In this document: positions 16,427 through 22,608 of the stretch, in pieces | How positions within the stretch are numbered: position 1 is the first letter of the stretch | How the letters are laid out: each line of letters begins with the position of its first letter | Source of the DNA: Phycisphaerae bacterium | GTDB taxonomy: Bacteria; Planctomycetota; Phycisphaerae; Phycisphaerales; UBA1924 | Assembly (NCBI GenBank): GCA_030426395.1 | Contig: JAUHYE010000018.1 | Coordinates: 1 to 41,427, forward strand | Direction: 5' to 3' | DNA: 41,427 nt | The notes under the pieces: model-generated | What the model was told of the DNA's origin: nothing | Seen by the model: only the letters and a program-made list of their open reading frames with translations | Database searches by the model: none | Made by a program: the position numbers and the translations under genes

Positions 16427-18394
16427 TTAGACCTCGACGCCCTGACGCACATCGCTCTGCCGCGCCAGCAACGCCCGCACCTGCTTCTCGATCCCCTCCG
16501 CATCGAGCCCAACTTCGGCAAGCTGCTGCTTGCGTCCGTCCTGCTTGATCCACCGGTCGGGCATGCCGTGGCGACGGACGGTGGCGTTCTTCAGGCCCAT
16601 CTCTTCGATCGCCTCGAGTACGGCGCTGCCGAAGCCGCCCTGGAGGGTGTGCTCCTCGACGGTCAGGATGGGCACGCCGGCCTCGACCAATTCGCGGATG
16701 AGCGAGCGATCGACCGGCTTGGCGAAGCGGGCGTCGTAGACGGCGATGCTCGCATCGCTGGCCATCATCTCGGCCGCCTGCACCGCCGCGAGCGCGGGCA
16801 CGCCGAAGGCGAGGATGGCGGCATCGGGCTTCTCGACTGCTTCGGTCAGTAGGCGAGCCTTGCCGAGCTCGAAGGGCGGGCATGCATCGGCGAAGCGGTC
16901 CGACACGTCGTCGCGCGGATAGCGCACGCTCGACAACCCACGGTCGTACTCGCGCATGAACTCGAGCGAAGCGCGCAAACTCGGCTCGTCGATGGCCGCC
17001 ATGATCGCAGCGTCGGGCAGCGTGCGGAGCAAGGAAACGTCGGCAAAACCGTGGTGCACCGCGCCGTCGCCGCCAACCAAACCCGCGCGATCGAGGCACA
17101 GCCGCACCGGCAGGCCCTGAAGCGAGGCTTCCTGGAACGCCTGGTCGTAGGCCCGCTGCAGGAACGTGCTGTAGACCGCGAAGAACGGCTTGTAGCCCGT
17201 CTTCGCCAGCCCGGCCATCATGTCCAGCGCGTGGCTCTCGCAGATGCCCGTGTCCCACACGCGGCTTGGGAACTTCTCCATCGCGGGCGTCGTGCCAGTG
17301 CCGTCGGGCATGGCGGCGGTGCAGGCAACGACCGATTCGTCGCGCTCCATCAGGTCGACGAGCGCATCGCCGAACGCGCTGGTGAAGCTGCGCCCGCCGC
17401 TCTTGACGACAACCTTGCAGCCCTCGGACTCGAGTTCCTGCCCCTCGGCCGCGGTAAACGGCTGGGGGGAGTGGAACGTCCGCGCGTCTCCCTCGGCGAA
17501 CGCGAAGCCCTTGCCCTTGATCGTCTTCACGTGCAGCACGCACGGGCGGTCGAGGTCCTTGACGGCCTCAAGGAACTCGATGAGCGTGGGCAGGTGGTGG
17601 CCGTCGATGGGCCCGACGGTCAGCAGGCCGAAGTGCTCGAACCATGTGCTCTCGGGCGTGCCGTCGCCCACCATGGCCTTGGCGGCCTCACCCATGCGGT
17701 GGTAGGCGTCACGCAGGGCCTCGCCGCCTGGCAGGCCCTTGAGGATTTCCTTGCCCGTGCGCTTCAGGCCGGTATAGGTGTGGCTCACACGCACGCGATC
17801 GAAGTGCTGCGCGAGCGCGCCCTGCGGGCCGGCGATGGACATGCCGTTGTCGTTGAGCACCACGAGCATCTGCCGCTTGAGCGTGCCGGCGTTGTTGAGC
17901 CCTTCCATCGCCACGCCGTTGACAATCGACGAGTCGCCGATGATCGTGACGACACGGCGGCCGTCCTTGCGGCTCTTGGGGTCGTACCCCTCGCCGTTGA
18001 GCGTGTCGCCGCGCGCCATGCCCACGGCCGTCGAGATGCCCGTGCCGGCGTGGCCGACGCGGAAGAGGTCGTAGGGCGATTCGTCGGGCTCGGGGAAGCC
18101 GGCCATGCCCTCGCGCGTGCGCAGCTTGCTCAAGAGCGGCAATCGACCGGTCAGCAGCTTGTGCGGATAGCACTGGTGGCCGACATCGAACAGCAACCTG
18201 TCCCAGCCGAAGTCGAACACGCGGTGCATGGCGATAGTCAATTCGACCACGCCCAGGTTGGGCGCCAAGTGGCCGCCGGTGCGCGACACCTGCTCGCAGA
18301 TAGCCGCCCGGATCTCGCCGGCCAGCTCCTCGAGCTGGTCGATGGACATCGAGCGCAGTTGCTCGGGCCCGGTCAGCGTGTCCAGCAGTGCCAT
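16427..18394 (-). CDS. dxs: 1-deoxy-D-xylulose-5-phosphate synthase
   Basis: DXS condenses pyruvate and glyceraldehyde 3-phosphate, the first and flux-controlling step of the MEP isoprenoid pathway, using thiamine diphosphate. The 655-residue protein has GGHLAPNLGVVELTIAMHRV, DVGHQCYPHKLLTGR, IGDSSIVNGVAMEGLNNAG, HVKTIKGKGFAFAE, the transketolase central part with GLVGGDGAVHHG, and a normal C-terminal domain. In the TPP motif the usual GDG reads GDS, a variation to note. The ATG at 18394 has a strong GGAGG 6 bases upstream, and the N-terminus fits the family there. It follows the ispA-like gene on the same strand, so precursor synthesis and chain elongation are linked. A sigma70-like promoter with an overlapping palindrome lies upstream. 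Confidence 0.96.
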   Translation of the reverse strand: MALLDTLTGPEQLRSMSIDQLEELAGEIRAAICEQVSRTGGHLAPNLGVVELTIAMHRVFDFGWDRLLFDVGHQCYPHKLLTGRLPLLSKLRTREGMAGFPEPDESPYDLFRVGHAGTGISTAVGMARGDTLNGEGYDPKSRKDGRRVVTIIGDSSIVNGVAMEGLNNAGTLKRQMLVVLNDNGMSIAGPQGALAQHFDRVRVSHTYTGLKRTGKEILKGLPGGEALRDAYHRMGEAAKAMVGDGTPESTWFEHFGLLTVGPIDGHHLPTLIEFLEAVKDLDRPCVLHVKTIKGKGFAFAEGDARTFHSPQPFTAAEGQELESEGCKVVVKSGGRSFTSAFGDALVDLMERDESVVACTAAMPDGTGTTPAMEKFPSRVWDTGICESHALDMMAGLAKTGYKPFFAVYSTFLQRAYDQAFQEASLQGLPVRLCLDRAGLVGGDGAVHHGFADVSLLRTLPDAAIMAAIDEPSLRASLEFMREYDRGLSSVRYPRDDVSDRFADACPPFELGKARLLTEAVEKPDAAILAFGVPALAAVQAAEMMASDASIAVYDARFAKPVDRSLIRELVEAGVPILTVEEHTLQGGFGSAVLEAIEEMGLKNATVRRHGMPDRWIKQDGRKQQLAEVGLDAEGIEKQVRALLARQSDVRQGVEV

Positions 18395-18447
18395 GCGAAG
18401 CCTCCAATCCCGCTCGCGGCCCGCAACAGGCCGCTCTCCAACCCTGT

Positions 18448-18476
18448 TTCTTAGGCGGAATCCCAATAATTTTCAA
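18448..18476 (-). promoter_or_regulatory. Sigma70-like promoter of dxs
   Basis: On the minus strand, TTGAAA (18471-18476) is followed by a 17-base spacer and TAAGAA (18448-18453). The start point would be near 18441, giving a ~47-base leader that contains the GGAGG site of dxs. Confidence 0.55.
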
Positions 18477-18490
18477 TGATTATTGAAAAT
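18469..18490. promoter_or_regulatory. Perfect AT-rich palindrome, possible operator over the dxs -35 box
   Basis: ATTTTCAAT, 4 bases (GATT), ATTGAAAAT: a perfect 9-bp inverted repeat in a GC-rich region. It covers the dxs -35 hexamer. The centre AATGATTATT is reminiscent of Fur-family boxes, but the arms differ from the usual consensus. Without a T-run in the right place it is a poor terminator for the upstream ispA-like gene. Confidence 0.5.
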
Positions 18491-18534
18491 ATCAGGACTA
18501 TCCCTGCCCAACATGCCACTCGGCACCATCGGCC

Positions 18535-19452
18535 TCACCGCGTCCGGCCGGCCAGCACACGGGCCAGGTCGGCCAAGTCGACGGCCGCCTCCCCCATCGG
18601 CTCGATCGCCGACAGGCTCGCGTCCAGCAGCTTGGCCACTTCGGCTCGGGATGCCTCGACCCCCAGCACGCCGGGGAATGTGAGCTTGCCGGCGTCGGCA
18701 TCCTTACCCGTGCGCTTGCCCGCTTGTTCGGTCGATTGCTCGACGTCGATCAGGTCGTCGACCACCTGGAACATCAGCCCCACCGCTTCGGCGTACCTCG
18801 TGATAGCGTCCAGGTCGGCGTCAGTGGCCTGTGCACTGATCGCCCCCATCCGGCACGCCGCCCGCATCAGGGCGCCGGTCTTCCAGCGATGGATCAGGCG
18901 CAAACGCTGCTCGTCGCCCGACACACCCGCGTCGAAACCGCCCAGTGAATCCAGCGTCTGCCCATCGATCATCCGGGCGCTGGCGTCGGCTAGTTCGCCG
19001 ATGAGCGATGCCGAGAGCGCTCGATCAGCGACCCGCATCGCCAAGGTCCAATACGCCGCGTTGAGCATCGAATCGCCCGCGAGCAAGGCCGCGGCCTCCC
19101 CGGCATGGACGTGCAAGGTGGGCCGGCCCCGTCGCAGGTCGTCGTCATCCATGCAGGGCAGGTCGTCGTGGACGAGGCTGAAGGCGTGGACCAGTTCGAC
19201 CGCCGCGGCAGCGGGCAGGGCGGCCCGGGCTTCACCACCGCATGCTTGCGCGCACAGCAGGGCCAGCGCAGGCCGCAACCGCTTGCCACCACCCAGCACC
19301 GCGTACCGCGCCGCTTCGCGCATGGGCGTCGACTGGCAGACGGCGTCGATGGCCTCGCCCAGTTCACCGTCCACCAGCGACGCCAACTCGGCCACACGCG
19401 ACTTCACGCGGGCTTCCAGGGCGTCGAGTTCGGGCATGGGCTGGCCGGTCAT
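18535..19452 (-). CDS. ispA: Polyprenyl synthase (geranyl/farnesyl/geranylgeranyl diphosphate synthase)
   Basis: The 305-residue trans-prenyltransferase elongates allylic diphosphates with isopentenyl diphosphate. It has GGGKRLRPALALL, the first Asp-rich motif VHDDLPCMDDDDLRRGRP (DDxxxxD type, as in bacterial FPP/GGPP synthases), and the second Asp-rich motif QVVDDLIDVEQ, followed by KRTGKDADAGKLTFPGVLG. All are normal for IspA-type enzymes. Product length cannot be decided by eye. The ATG at 19452 is chosen because TACCGT lies 7 bases upstream; an alternative ATG lies 5 codons further on. It sits just upstream of dxs and divergently from the ExbB-like gene, whose promoter overlaps its own. 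Confidence 0.92.
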   Translation of the reverse strand: MTGQPMPELDALEARVKSRVAELASLVDGELGEAIDAVCQSTPMREAARYAVLGGGKRLRPALALLCAQACGGEARAALPAAAAVELVHAFSLVHDDLPCMDDDDLRRGRPTLHVHAGEAAALLAGDSMLNAAYWTLAMRVADRALSASLIGELADASARMIDGQTLDSLGGFDAGVSGDEQRLRLIHRWKTGALMRAACRMGAISAQATDADLDAITRYAEAVGLMFQVVDDLIDVEQSTEQAGKRTGKDADAGKLTFPGVLGVEASRAEVAKLLDASLSAIEPMGEAAVDLADLARVLAGRTR

Positions 19453-19459
19453 GGGGCAT

Positions 19460-19469
19460 ACGGTACGAT
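19460..19469. promoter_or_regulatory. Overlapping divergent -10 boxes
   Basis: The ten bases ACGGTACGAT contain TACCGT on the minus strand (19465-19460, 7 bases before the ispA-like ATG) and TACGAT on the plus strand (19464-19469, 28 bases before the GTG of the ExbB-like gene). The two hexamers share the central TA, so the two promoters would be mutually exclusive. Confidence 0.4.
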
Positions 19470-19497
19470 CCCGACCCCTTCGGCACCGGAGAAACCA

Positions 19498-20139
19498 GTG
19501 GAAGCCCTTCTGTCCGCCATCAGGCATTGGTTCGACGTCGGCGGCTGGGTCATGCTGCCGCTTGCCCTGGTCAGCCTGCTCGGGCTCACCGTGGTGTTCG
19601 AGCGGGCGCTCTTCTGGGCCAGGCTCACCGGGCCGGCGGTCCGCAACCGGACGTCGAAGCTCGCTGCCAAGCTCAGGCAGGGCGACTTCGCCGGCGTGAT
19701 CAAGTCGACCAGTGAACGGCGAGACCCGTACTCCCGGCTCGCCCGCGATCTGTCGGTGGACATCACCGAGCCCATCGGCGAGGCCCAGGCCCGAGAGGCC
19801 ATCGAGGCCCAGCGTTACGCCGTCGAGCGATTCCAGGGCGCCCTGAGCATCATCATCACCGCGGCCCCGATGCTGGGCATCCTGGGCACCGTTACGGGCA
19901 TCATCACCAGTTTCGCGGCAATCGGCGACGCGGGCGACAGCGACCCCAGACTGGTGGCTGGCGGAATCGCCCAGGCGCTCTACACCACGGCCTTCGGCCT
20001 GGCGATCGCCGTCGCGGCGTTGTTCCCCTACGCGATCTTCAAGGGGCTGGCCGACCGGGCGCTCACGCGTCTGGAACTGCTCGCGGCCTCGGCGATGGAA
20101 GGTTCGAGTAAGCTCAAAGCCCCGCCCACTCGCGGATGA
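19498..20139 (+). CDS. MotA/TolQ/ExbB family proton channel protein
   Basis: The 213-residue inner-membrane protein has one span near the N-terminus (MLPLALVSLLGLTVVFERAL) and a cytoplasmic loop. The family core follows: APMLGILGTVTGIITSFAAI, then GGIAQALYTTAFGLAIAVAALFPY. These build the proton-conducting pentamer that works with an ExbD/TolR partner. No ExbD/TolR gene follows, because the next gene is on the other strand, so the partner must be elsewhere. The GTG at 19498 has GGAGA 6 bases upstream and an upstream TACGAT hexamer. Its last 26 bases overlap the 3' end of the EVE gene. ExbB, TolQ and MotA cannot be separated with certainty; the short form favours ExbB/TolQ. Confidence 0.9.
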   Translation: MEALLSAIRHWFDVGGWVMLPLALVSLLGLTVVFERALFWARLTGPAVRNRTSKLAAKLRQGDFAGVIKSTSERRDPYSRLARDLSVDITEPIGEAQAREAIEAQRYAVERFQGALSIIITAAPMLGILGTVTGIITSFAAIGDAGDSDPRLVAGGIAQALYTTAFGLAIAVAALFPYAIFKGLADRALTRLELLAASAMEGSSKLKAPPTRG

Positions 20140-20539
20140 TGGTCTCGAGCCTGGCCGGCACGGGCAGCACGCTCAGCCGCGCCTGCCGCACGAGCTCGAA
20201 GTCCTTGAAACGGTCGTCGGCCTTGATGTCCTTGAGCGTGACGGGCGTCTTGGCCTTCTTGCCCACCGACACGTCGAACAGCGGCGCCTTCATCTCGCCC
20301 TTGCCGTTCAGGCCCGGGTCGGACGGGTCCTCGTACGGGTTGGTCACGATCTTGACGACCCCCATGATGGCCTTGTCGTCGCCCGTGTGGTAGAAGAACG
20401 CCTCATCGCCCTTCTTGACCGCACGCATGTGCATGCGGGCGGAGTTGTTGGCCACGCCCGTCCACGCTGTGCGCTTGTCCTTTACCATGTCATCCCACGA
20501 GTAATCGCCCGGCTCGGTCTTGATCAGCCACGTTGCCAT
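20114..20539 (-). CDS. EVE domain protein (YTH/PUA-like fold)
   Basis: The 141-residue protein has the EVE signature from its first residues: MATWLIKTEPGDYSWDDM, then W-T-G-V-A-N-N-S-A-R, EAFFYHTGDDKAIMGVVKI and a DVSVGKKAKTPVTLKDIK stretch. EVE domains are PUA-like and bind modified bases in nucleic acids; some occur next to restriction or anti-phage genes, but no such neighbours are seen here. The ATG at 20539 starts exactly at the family's first residue and has TATCCT 6 bases upstream. The frame is open 9 codons further, but that is not conserved sequence. It converges with the ExbB-like gene (26-base overlap). Confidence 0.93.
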   Translation of the reverse strand: MATWLIKTEPGDYSWDDMVKDKRTAWTGVANNSARMHMRAVKKGDEAFFYHTGDDKAIMGVVKIVTNPYEDPSDPGLNGKGEMKAPLFDVSVGKKAKTPVTLKDIKADDRFKDFELVRQARLSVLPVPARLETIIREWAGL

Positions 20540-20545
20540 GTAACG

Positions 20546-20551
20546 AGGATA
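20546..20551 (-). promoter_or_regulatory. Leaderless-type -10 box before the EVE gene
   Basis: TATCCT on the minus strand is followed by six bases and the ATG at 20539. No Shine-Dalgarno sequence is present. It lies immediately after the terminator of the Cys-rich gene. Confidence 0.55.
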
Positions 20552-20554
20552 GCC

Positions 20555-20589
20555 AGAAACAAACAACCGCGTACCAGGGCACGCGGTTG
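20555..20589 (-). terminator. Terminator of the Cys-rich gene
   Basis: On the minus strand, CAACCGCGT (20589-20581) pairs over 9 bp with ACGCGGTTG (20572-20564) around an 8-base loop, followed by TTTGTTT. It is 30 bases after the stop at 20619. Confidence 0.75.
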
Positions 20590-20618
20590 CTCAGAGTTTG
20601 GCATGGAAGAGCAGAGTC

Positions 20619-21131
20619 TTACTGAGGGGCCTTAGCCAGTTCCTTGCCGGCCTCGCACTTGCCGCAGCAGGCGTCGGCGTCCTTGCCGCAGGCGTCGCCC
20701 GCGCAGGCCGAGCCGCACTCGTCGGCGGCCTCGGTGGTGGTCGAGATCATCTCAACCTGAGCGGCCTCGCCCTCGCAGGCGGCCTTCTCCGAGCAGGAGC
20801 TCTCGCAGCTCTCGGCGGTGGTCGAGACCAGTTCGGCCTTGGCGGCGCCGCCCGAGCAGGAAGTCTCCATGCCGCAGGCCTTCTCGCCGCTGCACGACTC
20901 GCCAGCGGCTTCGGTGGCCACCAGGGTCGCGGTGCTCTCGCTGCCGGCCTTCAGGGCGCAGCAGGAGTCGCCGGTGCTCTCGGTGGACACGGTGGTGGTG
21001 CTGACCTCGGCGCCCGAGATGGCGCAGGTCGAGCAGTCGCCCGACATCATGCGATAGCCCGCGATGCCCAGAACGGAAAGGCCGGCGATCGTCGCGATCA
21101 CGATGCTGGTGGTCGAACCCTTGCGCTTCAT
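20619..21131 (-). CDS. Membrane-anchored Cys-rich repeat protein
   Basis: I do not recognise the family. The 170-residue protein has a basic start and one membrane span (SIVIATIAGLSVLGIAGYRM), then ~140 residues rich in Ser, Thr, Glu, Ala and 16 Cys. Four imperfect repeats of about 30 residues can be seen, each with a V/I-S-T-T-x-E-like stretch followed by Cys pairs (DSCCALKAG, ESCSGEKACG, ESCESSCSEKAAC, DECGSACAGDAC), ending ACCGKCE. Cys spacing C-x2-3-C suggests metal binding or multiple disulfides outside the cytoplasm. GAGGAGG lies 6 bases before the ATG at 21131. The gene has its own terminator and is divergent from the coiled-coil genes. Metallothionein-like storage or a disulfide-rich envelope protein are both guesses. 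Confidence 0.75.
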   Translation of the reverse strand: MKRKGSTTSIVIATIAGLSVLGIAGYRMMSGDCSTCAISGAEVSTTTVSTESTGDSCCALKAGSESTATLVATEAAGESCSGEKACGMETSCSGGAAKAELVSTTAESCESSCSEKAACEGEAAQVEMISTTTEAADECGSACAGDACGKDADACCGKCEAGKELAKAPQ

Positions 21132-21470
21132 CTGCTGCCTCCTCAAAGGTCGTGTCTCGCCGGGCCGCATTCGGAAGGCAGGCGAGCGTCCAAGTTTGGT
21201 GCTTGAGTCCCCCAAGCGTATCCACCGCGCGGCACGCCGCCGACGGCTTGCTTAACAACATACCACATTCGACCTGATTTGTTCCCGACCTCTGAAGGGT
21301 TTATCCCTTATCGGGTTTCTACCCATATTCGGCACCACAGCACCGATAACGGCGACCGCACCGAGATTCACCCCCACAACCGGCACTCGACATTCAGACC
21401 GACCCCGAGCTCGCCGATGACCACTGGGAACTCGGACCCCGCAACGCACGCCCGGAAACAGGTCGGTCAT
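21132..21470. other. Divergent intergenic region
   Basis: 339 bases with lower GC than the genes. It has two small inverted repeats in tandem (AAGGG-TTTAT-CCCTT at about 21295-21309, then GGG-TTTCTA-CCC) and GTTAAG/TATGTT-like hexamers on the minus strand that could drive the Cys-rich gene. A start for the coiled-coil gene could also lie at 21417 (ATG). No other gene is convincing. Confidence 0.4.
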
Positions 21471-22583
21471 ATGCCACAGCACGAAGACCAGCACCACGTC
21501 GAAGACGGCCCCGAAACCCGCGAGCGCGACGGGTACACGCACGACGAGCCGCAGGATGCCGACGTGGACAACGTGCTGGCGTCCATCGAGCAGGAACTCA
21601 ACGCGCTCGTCGAGCGGTGCGAGCAAACCACCGCCCAGCATGCCCGAGAATTCACTCAACGCCAGGCCGAGATCGATCGCACCATCCAGATCGCCCTCAA
21701 GCGGCAGGTCGAGATCGACCGCCAGACCGCCGAGCTGCGCGGTCTGGCCGACGAGGTCGTGAAGGCCGAGGCCGCCCTTGCCCAGCGCAAGAAGCGGCTT
21801 GCCGAACGGCTACGCCGCCGAAAGGCCCGGATGGCCGCCCGGGCAACCTCAGCGGTGGACCGCCACGCGCAGCAGGCAGCTGAGGAGATGGAAGCTCGGG
21901 CCCACGAACTCGCCGAGCGCGAGGCCGCGCTGGCGATGGAATCCGACCTGATCAAGAAGAAGGCAGAATCGATCGCGCAAGAGACCGAGCGTCTCGACGA
22001 GGTCAAGCAACTCGTCGAGCAACAGGCCAAACTGACCGCCCAGCACGCCCAGAGCATGGACGAGTTGCTCGCCAAGCGCGAGCACGCCTCGCTCGAACTC
22101 GTCGAGAGACTCGGCGACGCTTGCGGCCTGGCCGACCGCGTGCGCGACCTGACCGAGCAGGTCCGTGAGGGCCGCCTTGAATGCCGCGAGAGCGCCCAGC
22201 GCGCTGCCGACGCCGAGCAGGAAGCCTCCGAGGCGCGATCGGCCCTTGAAGCCGCACGGGCGCGCATCGCCCAGCTCGAGGCTCGCATCGAGGGCATGAG
22301 CCGTGACAACCTGCTGCTCGAACAGCGGTCTCTTCGGATCGAAGAAGACCTGGGCACCCGCGAGGCAAAGCTAGCCGAGCGCGAGCACCGCGTGCACCGG
22401 GAATCGCTCCGGCTGGCCGACGACCAGGCCGCATGCGACGCCAAGCTGCGCGAGCTGGGCCACAAGCTGTCCGAGACCGAGCGACGCGAGCGTGCCCGCC
22501 GGCTCGACCCGCGCACACCCATGGCGATCACGTCGGTGCCCGTGAGCTTGCGGCGACGCCCCGAGCTGCGATTGGTGAACTAG
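21471..22583 (+). CDS. Cytoplasmic long coiled-coil protein
   Basis: The ~370-residue protein is almost entirely a charged coiled coil from about residue 35 to 355, rich in Glu, Arg, Ala, Leu and Gln with leucine heptads (for example ELRGLADEVVKAEAALAQRK and ELVERLGDACGLADRVRDLT). The N-terminus is acidic and polar; the C-terminus ends in a short basic stretch. No signal peptide or membrane segment is seen. The start is uncertain: ATG 21471 has an AGG 8 bases upstream, and ATG 21417 is an alternative. It lies 25 bases before a second coiled-coil gene with very similar composition, and the two probably act together as a scaffold. No enzymatic motif is visible. Confidence 0.75.
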   Translation: MPQHEDQHHVEDGPETRERDGYTHDEPQDADVDNVLASIEQELNALVERCEQTTAQHAREFTQRQAEIDRTIQIALKRQVEIDRQTAELRGLADEVVKAEAALAQRKKRLAERLRRRKARMAARATSAVDRHAQQAAEEMEARAHELAEREAALAMESDLIKKKAESIAQETERLDEVKQLVEQQAKLTAQHAQSMDELLAKREHASLELVERLGDACGLADRVRDLTEQVREGRLECRESAQRAADAEQEASEARSALEAARARIAQLEARIEGMSRDNLLLEQRSLRIEEDLGTREAKLAEREHRVHRESLRLADDQAACDAKLRELGHKLSETERRERARRLDPRTPMAITSVPVSLRRRPELRLVN

Positions 22584-22608
22584 GCCCGAGAACAACGAGC
22601 GAGACAGC

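Noticed and set aside
17051-18454. 467-codon plus-strand frame over dxs
   Set aside because: Antisense to an unambiguous DXS; no protein features of its own.
18460-18500. AT-rich palindrome as a terminator of the ispA-like gene
   Set aside because: No T-run follows it on the minus strand, it overlaps a good promoter for dxs, and its stem is AT-rich and weak.
21279-21470. N-terminal extension of the coiled-coil gene back to 21279
   Set aside because: The sequence is polar and unlike the rest of the protein, lies in lower-GC intergenic DNA, and has no ribosome-binding site.
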